DNA from: Candidatus Geocrenenecus dongiae
Lineage (GTDB): Archaea > Thermoproteota > Nitrososphaeria_A > Caldarchaeales > Wolframiiraptoraceae
Length of the DNA stretch: 50,194 bases
Direction: 5' to 3'
NCBI GenBank assembly: GCA_023267855.1
Contig: JALNLN010000012.1
Span: 1 to 50,194 of the forward strand
Position numbers and translations under genes: made by a program. Below, piece by piece: positions 1 to 8,498 of the stretch (within the stretch, counting starts at the first letter, position 1; each line of letters opens with the position of its first letter). The notes under the pieces are model-generated. The model searched no databases, was not told the DNA's origin, and was given only the letters and a program-made list of their open reading frames with translations.

Positions 1-294
1 CCGATAAGATTATTTGGAATAGATAGGTTGATCCATTACTATGGAGAAAGAATATCTAATCTACTATACATTGTACCAGATGAAGTTAAAAGTAGAGGTG
101 GACTAGTTATGTGGATAACTAAACCTGTTAAACCCTGGTTGATAGAAAGTATTGCTCCATTAGCTGATGTACACTTTAAGATTTTCAGAAAACATGGATG
201 TATATTTATGTATGGTATTAAGCCTAGAACACCGCTCTACGGAACTAAGACTGTAGAAGAAGACCCCATTCCTAGATTGATACCAATAGTATAG
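1..294 (+). CDS. RecA/KaiC-like ATPase, C-terminal fragment
   Basis: The frame is open from base 1, so this is the 3' end of a gene that begins outside the window; the TTG at 28 is internal, not the start. About 97 residues remain. The segment 'RGGLVMWITKP', then 'IAPLADVHFKIF' and a basic stretch ending in 'GIKPRTPLYG', resembles the last strands of RadA/KaiC-type (RAD55-like) P-loop ATPases, where a strand about excluding other activities is followed by a region on the residual conformation. No Walker motif is in the visible part, so the family call is tentative. It reads in the same direction as the RNA-binding gene 75 bases downstream. Confidence 0.45.
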   Translation, partial: PIRLFGIDRLIHYYGERISNLLYIVPDEVKSRGGLVMWITKPVKPWLIESIAPLADVHFKIFRKHGCIFMYGIKPRTPLYGTKTVEEDPIPRLIPIV

Positions 295-368
295 TAGAGA
301 TTGTTTGTTTAAAGAACATACTAGAAGATAACGTATATACAAGACTACTTAACTATTTATTTCTGGAG

Positions 369-788
369 ATGCGTATAGAGAGATTGCTTCTACAAGTTCT
401 CTGCCATGCTACAGAAGATGAAGAAAAAGTTATGAAAGCTGTAGAAAATGTTGTTGGAGATGAGAATATGTTTAAAATGAGTATCTCAAGCCAGCAGCTA
501 AAAGGATACTATAGCGATCCAATAACGATGATAAAACTTGAGTTAGAAGATTCGGAGACCGCTATAAAAATCGTAAAAAATATTCTCGCAAACATTTCTG
601 AATATGAAAGGAAAATACTTATAGATGAAGGATTGGAGAAAGGAAAACATGGAGGAAAATTGTACATACGTTTAGATAAGCAAGCAGCTTATAGAGGTTT
701 CTTAAGACTTTCAGATAAAGACGCTATAAGAATACAAGTAGACATAAGAGGAAACATAGAGAAATTTCTGAAAGAGGTAATAGGATAG
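369..788 (+). CDS. Exosome-associated RNA-binding protein (COG1325/DUF54-like)
   Basis: A 139-residue protein with the small alpha/beta pattern of the archaeal COG1325 family, predicted RNA-binding proteins often listed as exosome-associated. It opens with 'MRIERLLLQVLCHATED' and ends with a conserved 'GGKLYIRLDKQAAYRG' segment and 'RIQVDIRG'. It lies one base before rnp3, and rnp3 overlaps rnp2, so the three genes look like one transcription unit for RNA processing. In many archaea this family sits beside rnp3, which supports the call. The biochemical role is not established from sequence. Confidence 0.75.
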   Translation: MRIERLLLQVLCHATEDEEKVMKAVENVVGDENMFKMSISSQQLKGYYSDPITMIKLELEDSETAIKIVKNILANISEYERKILIDEGLEKGKHGGKLYIRLDKQAAYRGFLRLSDKDAIRIQVDIRGNIEKFLKEVIG

Positions 789-789
789 A

Positions 790-1470
790 ATGGGTAGGAA
801 GTATATAGATTTCTGGGTAGAACTCAGAGAAGAGAATATAATCAAAGAATTAATGTCTAGAGCACTCCAGCTTGGATATAGATCAATAGTAGTATCCTAT
901 AGTGATGAAAGTCTATATGAGAAAGCTAGAGAGATTGGAGAAAGAATAAATCTAGAAATCTATCGAAAAATAATTCTAGAACCTCAGGATAGATCATCCC
1001 TACTCAAAGAACTGAGGAAATGTAGAGGAAGCTACGAAGTAGTCACAGTAATCTGTAGAAATCTAGAGGTAGCTCTGGTAGCAGTAAGAGATGGAAGAAT
1101 AGATTCTATCATAATTCCTCCAGACAAAAATTATAGAATAGATAAGGGCGTAGCATCAACTATCAAGAATGCTGTTGAGATACCGTTTAAATGGATCTTA
1201 GATGAAAAATCTAGAAGAATGTTTTTGAAAACAGTTTCAGAAATAATCTTACATCTATCTCGGAGAACAAACATAATAGTATCATCTTCTGCATCTAAGC
1301 CAATGGAACTGCGTGGACCATACGAGATGTCTTCACTACTACAAATCTACTCAATTGATAAGAAAACAGCTTTAGACGCCGTCTCAGAAATACCTTCCAA
1401 GATCATAGAAGAAAATTTGATCAAGCTCTCTCCAAACTATATTGCGAGAGGTGTAGTGAAGATTGGTTAA
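790..1470 (+). CDS. rnp3: Ribonuclease P protein component 3 (Rpp30)
   Basis: A 226-residue TIM-barrel-like protein of the Rpp30 family, a protein subunit of archaeal RNase P, which removes 5' leaders from pre-tRNA. Visible family features are the N-terminal 'YIDFWVELREEN', the 'RKIILEP' strand, 'VTVICRNLEVALVAVRDGRIDSIIIPP' region around residues 84-115 and the C-terminal 'TNIIVSSSAS...MRGPYE'-like segment, here with 'ELRGPYEMSSLLQIY'. The ATG lies one base after the preceding stop. Its 3' end overlaps rnp2 by 8 bases, the usual archaeal rnp3-rnp2 pairing with translational coupling. Confidence 0.85.
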   Translation: MGRKYIDFWVELREENIIKELMSRALQLGYRSIVVSYSDESLYEKAREIGERINLEIYRKIILEPQDRSSLLKELRKCRGSYEVVTVICRNLEVALVAVRDGRIDSIIIPPDKNYRIDKGVASTIKNAVEIPFKWILDEKSRRMFLKTVSEIILHLSRRTNIIVSSSASKPMELRGPYEMSSLLQIYSIDKKTALDAVSEIPSKIIEENLIKLSPNYIARGVVKIG

Positions 1471-1837
1471 GAAGAGAAAGAAAAGATACTTGCTTATTGA
1501 AGCGAGTACAGATATTCAACTTGAGATTTTAAAAAATATTGTTGAGAAAACTTACGTAAAACTTTTTGGAGAATTTGGGTATGTTGAAGCTGGAATTAGA
1601 ATTGTAAAGAAGCTGGATAAGCGATACATATTGGAATGTTTCTATAAAGATGTACACAAACTTGTTTTCACATTATCATCTATATATCAGATAGAAGGTG
1701 TAGATGTACATTTAAGAGTTCTTGGAGTAAGTGGTACCATAAAATCTCTCTTTAGAAAAATCCACAAAATGAGATCGCTGGAGATAATAGAACCTGGAAT
1801 TGAAAATTCCGATTTAGGAAAAAACGTTGATGTATAA
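1463..1837 (+). CDS. rnp2: Ribonuclease P protein component 2 (Pop5)
   Basis: A 124-residue basic protein of the Pop5/Rpp14 family, the partner of Rnp3-class subunits in RNase P. It begins 'KKRKKRYLLIEAS' and carries 'LFGEFGYVEAGIRIV' and 'GVDVHLRVLGVSGTIKS', both typical of archaeal Pop5. The start is TTG at 1463, preceded by an AGGTG Shine-Dalgarno inside the end of rnp3. Its position directly after rnp3 supports the assignment. Confidence 0.83.
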   Translation: MVKKRKKRYLLIEASTDIQLEILKNIVEKTYVKLFGEFGYVEAGIRIVKKLDKRYILECFYKDVHKLVFTLSSIYQIEGVDVHLRVLGVSGTIKSLFRKIHKMRSLEIIEPGIENSDLGKNVDV

Positions 1838-1843
1838 TCGGAT

Positions 1844-2479
1844 ATGAGTGAGATTAAGATTTCTGAAGCACTGACTGTATGGTCATTCTCAATGATCCTG
1901 CTGACTTCTTCTATTCTCTACAGAGTCGAAGGATACATTCAATCAACAATAATTAATGAACTACTTTTAGCCATACCTCCAACAATACTCTTAATATTCA
2001 AGAAAAATCTAATTAAAGATCTATTGAAATCTTTCAAAACATTCAAGTTTAAAGAATCTATGGTCCTCTGTTTAATTGCTTGGTCTACGTCCCTATTGGT
2101 GACACATTTAGAGTATCAGTTTTACCCACCTCCTGAATGGTATCTTGAGAGAATAACAAAAACAATACCAACCAATATCCAGGAGCTCTCTTTAGCATTG
2201 ATTGTAACATGGGTTTTCGTAGCACCTATAGAAGAAATCTTATTCAGATGGATTCTACTCAAATCCTTCATTAATAAACTTAGAAGATGGACGAGCCTAC
2301 TTTTATCCTCTCTTATCTTTTCTATCTCACATCTAGATCCCTGGAATTTTATCCAACCATTTTTAATTGGCTTAGTAGCAGGCTATGCATTAGTAAGATA
2401 TGGAAGTTTATCTTCTGCGATCACGATACATGGGCTCTATAATTCGCTAACCCACATATTCAATATGTTGACGATCTAA
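1844..2479 (+). CDS. CPBP family intramembrane metalloprotease
   Basis: A 211-residue multi-pass membrane protein of the CPBP (CAAX protease and bacteriocin-processing, Abi) family. The three family motifs are visible: EE at residues 130-131 with R135 (EExxxR), H163 in 'SISHLD', and H196 followed by N200 in 'ITIHGLYN'. These are the residues expected for metal-dependent intramembrane proteolysis. Hydrophobic segments run near residues 12-26, 38-55, 74-88, 115-127, 152-163 and 172-185. The substrate is unknown. The gene follows rnp2 by 6 bases and probably rides on the same transcript; its 3' end overlaps the convergent TatA-like gene by about 33 bases. Confidence 0.82.
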   Translation: MSEIKISEALTVWSFSMILLTSSILYRVEGYIQSTIINELLLAIPPTILLIFKKNLIKDLLKSFKTFKFKESMVLCLIAWSTSLLVTHLEYQFYPPPEWYLERITKTIPTNIQELSLALIVTWVFVAPIEEILFRWILLKSFINKLRRWTSLLLSSLIFSISHLDPWNFIQPFLIGLVAGYALVRYGSLSSAITIHGLYNSLTHIFNMLTI

Positions 2480-2719
2480 ATGATTCTTCATCTTTCTTCT
2501 TATTTCTTCTAAGATCTCACTATAAGTTTTTCCACGAACATCTATACCGAGCTCTCTAGCAAGCCTGAGAACAGGTTCTTCATCTTTTCTACTACCTTTC
2601 TCATTCTTCTTGAATTCTCTGGTAATCTCACCTAGCCCCCGTGCAAAATCTACGATAACCTTTGGATAGAAAAGTATAAGCAATAACAGAATTATGATTA
2701 CTATCTCTATAGTTGTCAG
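2447..2719 (-). CDS. tatA: TatA/TatE-family protein, probable non-AUG start
   Basis: The encoded protein has the TatA layout: one short N-terminal transmembrane helix with an acidic residue before it, then 'FYPKVIVDFARGLG' and the amphipathic 'EITREFKK', matching the FGPxKLPxLARxLG hinge of TatA. The only ATG/GTG/TTG in frame is TTG at 2683, inside the helix, which would delete most of it. Upstream, the frame stays open to a stop near 2731 and offers CTG at 2719, giving T-T-I-E-I-V before the helix. I therefore place the start at CTG. A product from here would be about 90 residues. No tatC is seen in the window. Confidence 0.6.
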   Translation of the reverse strand: MTTIEIVIIILLLLILFYPKVIVDFARGLGEITREFKKNEKGSRKDEEPVLRLARELGIDVRGKTYSEILEEIRRKMKNHLDRQHIEYVG

Positions 2720-2848
2720 CTCCGACTCCTACAATTAATATTATCCAGCACTTATTCTACTTTTCGCATAACCGTACACATTCACCCAGAACAGTTCAAG
2801 ATGGAAAGAGAGCCAGTTAATGATTAAAGTAGTTAAGAGATGTAATAT

Positions 2849-2856
2849 CTTAAATA
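2849..2856 (+). promoter_or_regulatory. TATA-like box of the S13 gene
   Basis: CTTAAATA lies 29-36 nt before the S13 ATG at 2885, the spacing expected for an archaeal promoter with a very short leader. A perfect 6-bp inverted repeat (CTAGTT, 3-nt spacer, AACTAG, 2857-2871) follows directly, over the expected start site. Confidence 0.45.
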
Positions 2857-2884
2857 CTAGTTCTAAACTAGCTTATCTCGGTAG

Positions 2885-3337
2885 ATGTCATCGAAAGAGT
2901 TTAAACACATAGTAAGATTTCTTGGAACGGATCTAGATGGGTCTCTCAAGATACCTTACGCATTAGCGAGAGTGAAGGGTATAGGTGTAATGTTAGGTTA
3001 CGCTATAGCTAGAGCTGCTGGAATAGATACAGAGAAGAGGATAGGCTTCTTAACAGAACATGAAATACAGAAGCTTGAAGAAGTTGCTAAAGATCCTTTA
3101 AAGTATGGTATACCTTCTTGGATGTTGAATAGGAGGAGAGATCCAGTAACTGGTAAGGATTTACATGTTTACGGTTCAGACCTAGTTTACGTTATAAGAG
3201 AAGATATTAGGAGAGAGATGATGATTAAGTCATGGCGTGGAACTAGACATTCATTGGGGTTGAAGGTTAGGGGTCAGAGAACAAGAACGACGGGGAGAGT
3301 TGGAACAGCTGTAGGTGTTTCAAGGAGAAGAGTCTAA
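2885..3337 (+). CDS. rps13: 30S ribosomal protein S13 (uS13)
   Basis: A 150-residue archaeal uS13, a head protein of the small ribosomal subunit that contacts tRNA and the 50S subunit. Recognisable parts are 'LARVKGIGVMLGYAIA' (helix-hairpin-helix), 'WMLNRRRDPVTGKDLH' and the C-terminal 'WRGTRHSLGLKVRGQRT' tail ending in basic 'VGVSRRRV'. Length is normal for archaea. The usual partners S4, S11 and RpoD do not follow; the gene stands alone with its own promoter and converges on metE with a 4-base overlap. Confidence 0.97.
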   Translation: MSSKEFKHIVRFLGTDLDGSLKIPYALARVKGIGVMLGYAIARAAGIDTEKRIGFLTEHEIQKLEEVAKDPLKYGIPSWMLNRRRDPVTGKDLHVYGSDLVYVIREDIRREMMIKSWRGTRHSLGLKVRGQRTRTTGRVGTAVGVSRRRV

Positions 3338-4458
3338 GACATTATCTTTCTAGCTAGCTCAGCTCCTCTAACCAAGTTTTCTTCTTTCCTATAAGCTACC
3401 TCCCAACTTCTAGTTCTTAAACCACAATCATTACATGCAATTATCTTACTAGGATCTCCATGCTTCTTAGCAGCATACAGTAATCTATCTCTAACTAGTT
3501 CAGGCGGCTCAATAAAATCTGTGTGAACATCTATAACGCCTGTAGCTACTTCTATCCAAGGTGTATATTCTCTAAAGTAGTCTAGTATTGCGTATCCTGG
3601 TCTCTTCTCATCATTTACTCCTAGTTCCCTAGTATCTCTATTCGCACATTCTATAGATACTTGATGTATTTTTGCTTCAGCTATGTGGGGGAATAGCTTA
3701 GTATAATCACTATAACATATGTGGAGTGTTATCTTAGCGTTTATCCCTTTCACTGATCTATTCAATGCATCTATCATTATCGGGACTTCCCAAGGCTTAC
3801 TTGTTACGGCTGGCTCATCTATCTGTATTCTCTTCGCACCAGCTTCAACCAAGCTAATTATATTCGGTCTAATTATCTTTTCAGCAATATCTATCGTCAT
3901 ATCTTCCTTCGCTCTTAATCTCGCTTCTACTGGATCGTCTAGATCACTATACTTCTTGATATAGTATTCATCGAAAGACCATTCTGCCAGTGTGTATGCT
4001 CCTGTTAATGGTATCTTAACTTCTCTCCTAGCTTTAGATTTAACGAAGAGAAATTCTTCGAGATGGTATGGTTTAATAAGTTCTGGTCTATCTATGAATG
4101 CTCCCTTTCTATAGAATTCTGCATCCCAAACCTTTACCACTCCATGGAATTTGAAGCCTTTTACGTATCTCAGAGGATGTTCATACATTTCTATACGTTT
4201 CTGTTCACCATCCCAAACAACATCTAGCCCAGCTGATTCAAAGAACCTTATACCGAAGAGAGACGCATAATCATACAGAATCTTAGTATCTTCTTCAGTC
4301 AATTTCTCTTTCTCTAGTATTGAGAGTAGCCTATCTAGATCTTCTACACCCAGCTTCTCACCCCAGGCTTTAGTCTCTTCAATAGTTTTCAGAGTAATCT
4401 TCTTTAAGAATGGGGCTCTTGAAAGACTTCCAACTTCCTGCGTAGGGAATAGCTTCAA
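3334..4458 (-). CDS. metE: Methionine synthase, MetE C-terminal-type catalytic protein
   Basis: A 374-residue protein corresponding to the catalytic C-terminal half of cobalamin-independent methionine synthase, which methylates homocysteine. The zinc ligands are all visible: H246 and C248 in 'LHICYS', E270 in 'VSIECANRD' and C345 in 'CNDCGLRTR'. Typical 'IQIDEPAVTSKPWEVP' and 'GVIDVHTDFIEPPELVRDR' segments are also present. Such short archaeal core-MetE proteins may use a methyl donor other than polyglutamylated methyl-tetrahydrofolate; the donor here cannot be told from sequence. It follows the MetE N-like gene by about 70 bases on the same strand, in the order of the full-length enzyme. Confidence 0.9.
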   Translation of the reverse strand: MKLFPTQEVGSLSRAPFLKKITLKTIEETKAWGEKLGVEDLDRLLSILEKEKLTEEDTKILYDYASLFGIRFFESAGLDVVWDGEQKRIEMYEHPLRYVKGFKFHGVVKVWDAEFYRKGAFIDRPELIKPYHLEEFLFVKSKARREVKIPLTGAYTLAEWSFDEYYIKKYSDLDDPVEARLRAKEDMTIDIAEKIIRPNIISLVEAGAKRIQIDEPAVTSKPWEVPIMIDALNRSVKGINAKITLHICYSDYTKLFPHIAEAKIHQVSIECANRDTRELGVNDEKRPGYAILDYFREYTPWIEVATGVIDVHTDFIEPPELVRDRLLYAAKKHGDPSKIIACNDCGLRTRSWEVAYRKEENLVRGAELARKIMS

Positions 4459-4527
4459 ATCTCACCACCAAATTACTAGAGAAAAATCTATTGAATCCAT
4501 TTATTACTTTTTCACAGATTCTAATCT

Positions 4528-5490
4528 TTAGAAGATTTCCCTCAGAGCATTAACTATTCTCTTTATCAGTATTGTTTTTTCTCTCGCTATCTCAGGTGTT
4601 AGGAATTCTAGATCACAGCTAGGTGTGATGTATAGCAGTCTAGGTTCTTTTTTATTGAGATATTTCTCCACTTTCTTTAAAACAACCTCAACATCTTCGA
4701 TTAGACTATTTCTTCCATCTATAATTCCTAATGCTATTGATTCTATATCGTATTCAGCTAGCTTCATAAGGTTTGTTCTGGTAAGATCGAATCCAAGTAC
4801 ATCTACCTTATATTCTAGAACATGTGGGAGAACGTTAAGACCATCTCCAAAGAAGAAATGTATCATTTTTTCAGCTTTAACATTTTTTAACATCTCTTCT
4901 ACAGCATCTCCAACAAGGTAAAGAGTATCTTCATCAAGTTTACTCCAAACTAGAGAAGGAGCACTAAGCTGTACTTGACCTATACCATACTCTATTTCAA
5001 GCTCCACTAATTCTTCATTAAGTAGCTCAGCGTATCTAAATAATAGTTGATCTAGCTTTAATCCACTTCTATTCTCTGAGAGGGAGATGAAGGTGTATGG
5101 ATCTGGTAGGATGAGTTTCCATTTTCCAGGAGGTATAATTTCTGGATATATATAATCTTTCAGTATGCTGTCTTTAGAAGATATATTTCTAGTTATGATA
5201 GGTTTCTTATAGAACGTATTGTTATCGAACCATCTTGCGAGACCATTTATCTCCACGCCAGAAAGATTCTCAGCTACAGGTCTGAGAAGATCATGCCATT
5301 CAAACATGCCATCAACAATATATTTAAGTCCAGCTGTAGACTGTACCTCAACAATCTCCTTTACTTCATCTAGAATCTTCTTCTTCAGTTCTTCTCTACT
5401 AATCTCTTTCTTAAAGTATTTTCTAAAAGCTTTTATCAATTCTTCACTTCTAGGATATGCTCCCGTGACAAAACCGTTAATCTCCAACAT
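4528..5490 (-). CDS. MetE N-terminal-domain-like protein
   Basis: A 320-residue protein related to the N-terminal barrel of MetE. Matching features are the opening 'GFVTGAYPRSEEL', 'LILPDPYTFISLS', and 'GIIDGRNSLIEDVE' followed by 'YITPSCDLEFLT', the equivalent of the GxxDGRN and SCSL segments of the bacterial N-domain. It lacks the HxC zinc pair (the equivalent spot reads 'IHFFFG'), so it is not itself a normal catalytic half. With the downstream gene it forms a split MetE. It probably binds the methyl donor or stabilises the partner; that is inference. Confidence 0.78.
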   Translation of the reverse strand: MLEINGFVTGAYPRSEELIKAFRKYFKKEISREELKKKILDEVKEIVEVQSTAGLKYIVDGMFEWHDLLRPVAENLSGVEINGLARWFDNNTFYKKPIITRNISSKDSILKDYIYPEIIPPGKWKLILPDPYTFISLSENRSGLKLDQLLFRYAELLNEELVELEIEYGIGQVQLSAPSLVWSKLDEDTLYLVGDAVEEMLKNVKAEKMIHFFFGDGLNVLPHVLEYKVDVLGFDLTRTNLMKLAEYDIESIALGIIDGRNSLIEDVEVVLKKVEKYLNKKEPRLLYITPSCDLEFLTPEIAREKTILIKRIVNALREIF

Positions 5491-5582
5491 CTAGATCAAG
5501 ACATATTGATTATAATGATTAAGATAAACCTTTGCGCTAAGTTTACGTATTATTAAGGATAGAAGGTGTTGGAAGATTCGTG

Positions 5583-7577
5583 TTACCCTGTAGATGTGAC
5601 TTCGATCTTGATTCTAGGTTTCAGCGGGATTAGAATTCCTTCAAGTTCTGCTAGTATCTGTCTATCTGTGAATCCATTCTGTTTCATTACTCTCGCACCT
5701 GATGGGCAGGCAGCTACACATGTTCCACATCCTTGACATAATGCTTTCTCAACTCTAGTTGCATTCTTCTCTGAATCATATATTGTTGCACCGTATGGAC
5801 ATACAGATACACAGATTCTACATCCAGAACATTTCTCTTGTTGAACTTCAGCTATTATTGGCTCAACTTCTAGCGTGCTCTGACTTAATAAAACCATAGC
5901 TTCAGAAGCTGCTGCAGCAGCCTGTGCGACAGACTCAGGTATGTCTTTAGGTCCTTGACATGCCCCTGCAATAAATACACCTCTATTAACAGTTGATACA
6001 GGTGCTAGTTTTGGATGTTTCTCCATGAAGAAGCCGTCTGCAGAAGAACATATTCCAAATTTTCTGACCAGGTCTTTTGCATCACTTCTCGGCACTATCC
6101 CTGTAGCTAGAATAACCATGTCAACTTCTATTGTCTGAACTACTCCAAGTAGAGTATCTTCAAAAGTTACAAGAAGTTTGCCATCCTCTTTTTCATATAT
6201 CTCTGAAACTTTACCTCTAATAAATATGACACCTTCCTCCTGTACTCTTCTATAGAATTCTTCGTAACCTTTCCCTGCTGCTCTAATATCAATATAGAAT
6301 TCATAGATAGTTGAGTCAGGTATTCTCTCTTTAAGGAGATGTGCAAGCTTCATAGCATACATACAACAGATCTTAGAACAGTAGCTGTTGTATCTCTCAT
6401 CACGTGATCCAACACAGTGTACTATAGCTATAGTCTTAGGCACCCTACCATCTCTAAGCACTGGTTTACCTTTCGTTGGACCAGATGCACTTAGAATTCT
6501 CTCAACTTCGAGACCAGTATACACATTCTTGTACCTACCATACCCGTAACTCTTTATAACAGATGGATCGAAGATATCGTATCCTGTTGCAAGTATCACT
6601 ACACCGACCTTGATTACTATCTCTTCAGGTTGTTGTTCAAAGTTTACTGCTTTCGATGGACAGAATCTTTCACACACTCTACAGACACCTTTGGTAAAGA
6701 ATAGACAGTGCTCTCTATCTATAGTATACTTTCTTGGAACTGCTTGTGGAAATGGTATGTATACTGCTTTCCTATAATCTAATCCCAGGTTAAATTCGTC
6801 TGGAACTTTTACTGGACATTTAGTAGCACATATTCCACATCCTATACACTTATTCTCATCTATGTATCTCGGCTTCTTTACGATCTTTACTGTATAGTTT
6901 CCAGGAAAACCTGAAACTTCTTTCACTTCACTGTAAGTTAGTAGTATTATGTTTGGGTTAGATGCGACTTCAACCATCTTTGGTGTAAGTATGCATGATG
7001 CGCAGTCGAGCGTTGGGAATGTTTTTTCAAGTTGTGCCATCCTACCACCTATACTAGGAGACTTTTCTACAAGGTAGACTTTCTTACCAGAATTAGCTAT
7101 CTTGAGAGCTGCTTCTATCCCAGCTATCCCACCACCAATAATTAGAGCAGATTGTTCTATTGGGATTTGTAACTTCTCTAAAGGTTCATGGTATACAACC
7201 CTATTCACCGCAGCTGAAATTAGTAGCTTTGCTTTCTCTGTAGCTTTCTCAACATCATCTGTAACCCACGAACAGTGTTCACGTATATTCACCATCTGCA
7301 TTAAGTATGGGTTTAGACCTGCCGTACTACAAGCTCTTCTAAAAGTCTGCTCATGCATTGTGGGAGAACATGCAGCTACAATAACATTCGTTAAACTATA
7401 TTCTTTGATATCATTCTTTATCAATTCTTGTCCAGGGTCAGAACACATGTATGGATAATCTCTTACGACGACGACATTCTTCAAATTCTTAACATATTCG
7501 CCCACCTTCTTAACATCAACTGTTTGAGCAATATTCAAACCACAATGACATATGTAAACTCCTATCCTAGGATCCAC
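5583..7577 (-). CDS. hdrA: CoB-CoM heterodisulfide reductase-type subunit A (HdrA)
   Basis: A 664-residue flavin and iron-sulfur protein. In order: an N-terminal domain with conserved cysteines (C10, C12, C45, C70), the FAD-binding 'GGGIAG' at 148-153, 'DCASCILTPKM' at 191-201, an inserted ferredoxin domain (C244, C247, C250, C254 and the 'CRVCERFCPSKA' motif), and a C-terminal pair of [4Fe-4S] motifs near 583-596 and 614-627. This is the complete methanogen-type HdrA layout, the site of flavin-based electron bifurcation in Mvh-Hdr. The GTG start at 7577 follows a strong GGAGGTGATC. It is last in the hdrC-hdrB-hdrA operon. With no mcr in view, its physiological disulfide is unknown. Confidence 0.92.
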   Translation of the reverse strand: MDPRIGVYICHCGLNIAQTVDVKKVGEYVKNLKNVVVVRDYPYMCSDPGQELIKNDIKEYSLTNVIVAACSPTMHEQTFRRACSTAGLNPYLMQMVNIREHCSWVTDDVEKATEKAKLLISAAVNRVVYHEPLEKLQIPIEQSALIIGGGIAGIEAALKIANSGKKVYLVEKSPSIGGRMAQLEKTFPTLDCASCILTPKMVEVASNPNIILLTYSEVKEVSGFPGNYTVKIVKKPRYIDENKCIGCGICATKCPVKVPDEFNLGLDYRKAVYIPFPQAVPRKYTIDREHCLFFTKGVCRVCERFCPSKAVNFEQQPEEIVIKVGVVILATGYDIFDPSVIKSYGYGRYKNVYTGLEVERILSASGPTKGKPVLRDGRVPKTIAIVHCVGSRDERYNSYCSKICCMYAMKLAHLLKERIPDSTIYEFYIDIRAAGKGYEEFYRRVQEEGVIFIRGKVSEIYEKEDGKLLVTFEDTLLGVVQTIEVDMVILATGIVPRSDAKDLVRKFGICSSADGFFMEKHPKLAPVSTVNRGVFIAGACQGPKDIPESVAQAAAAASEAMVLLSQSTLEVEPIIAEVQQEKCSGCRICVSVCPYGATIYDSEKNATRVEKALCQGCGTCVAACPSGARVMKQNGFTDRQILAELEGILIPLKPRIKIEVTSTG

Positions 7578-7583
7578 TCAAGA

Positions 7584-8480
7584 TCACCTCCTAGCAGTAA
7601 GAACAATTTTTCTAGAAATTTTCTCAAAATCTTCTCTAGATACACCTAGATCTCTAGACTCTAAGCCGAGTGAGAGACCAAGTATTTGGGTAAAGTAGAG
7701 TATGGGTATATCGTATCTCACATCATACTTCTTCATTAAAATGTTTTTAGCTAGTTCTAGGTTTAGGTGGCATAGCGGACATGCAGTAACAATGCACTGT
7801 GCTCCACGATCTATGTAAGAATTCATAATTTTCTCTATTATTTTGAGAACTTCTTCCTCATTGGTTAGCATAAGTAAACCCCCACAACACTTAGTCTTCA
7901 TAGCTGATTCTATAGTAGCTACACCAGTAGTTGAAAGAATTCTTTCCAGAGAACTCGGAAACTCTGGATCATCGAAGCTAGCGTAAGGCCTAGTTATCTG
8001 ACATCCATAGTACACCCCAACCTTTAAATCTTCAAATTTATTCTTAACGTTCTCTTCTATCTTATCTAAACCAACATCATTTAATATGAAATCAACTACA
8101 TGTTTCACAACTATTCTTGATAAATCTTCTTTTCCAGTATTGTAGACTTCTACAAACTTCTTCTCTAACTCTTTATCTTCTCGAATTTTCTGGAGAGTTT
8201 TCGTTAAAGATATACAACACGCAGGACATGGAACAACTATCTTCTCAACACTTTTCTTCTTTGCAAGCACTAGGTTTCTGCCTGCCAATAGATAAGCTTT
8301 CTTTTCATCAATAACTCTATACAAACTTGATCCACAGCAATTCCAATCCTCTATCTCTGAAACCTTTAATCCAAGATGTTCTAGAATTTTTACAGTAGAT
8401 TCACCATAGTATTTAGCTAAACCATTCTTCGAGCATGAACATCCTGGATAATATCCAATACTATTATTCATACCCATCAC
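7584..8480 (-). CDS. hdrB: Heterodisulfide reductase-type subunit B (HdrB)
   Basis: A 298-residue protein with two complete CCG (cysteine-rich) domains. The first has C14/C16 in 'PGCSCS', the C48-C49 pair in 'DWNCCGSS' and 'CPAC' at 85-88; the second has 'YYGCQITRP', 'KCCGGLL' and 'CPLCHLN'. These bind the noncubane [4Fe-4S] clusters that reduce disulfides in HdrB. Start candidates are GTG 8480, ATG 8477 and ATG 8471; the last fits a MNNSIGYYPGC beginning. The gene lies 6 bases upstream of hdrA and 18 bases downstream of hdrC. Confidence 0.92.
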   Translation of the reverse strand: MMGMNNSIGYYPGCSCSKNGLAKYYGESTVKILEHLGLKVSEIEDWNCCGSSLYRVIDEKKAYLLAGRNLVLAKKKSVEKIVVPCPACCISLTKTLQKIREDKELEKKFVEVYNTGKEDLSRIVVKHVVDFILNDVGLDKIEENVKNKFEDLKVGVYYGCQITRPYASFDDPEFPSSLERILSTTGVATIESAMKTKCCGGLLMLTNEEEVLKIIEKIMNSYIDRGAQCIVTACPLCHLNLELAKNILMKKYDVRYDIPILYFTQILGLSLGLESRDLGVSREDFEKISRKIVLTARR

Positions 8481-8498
8481 TTTTAATCACTTCAACTA

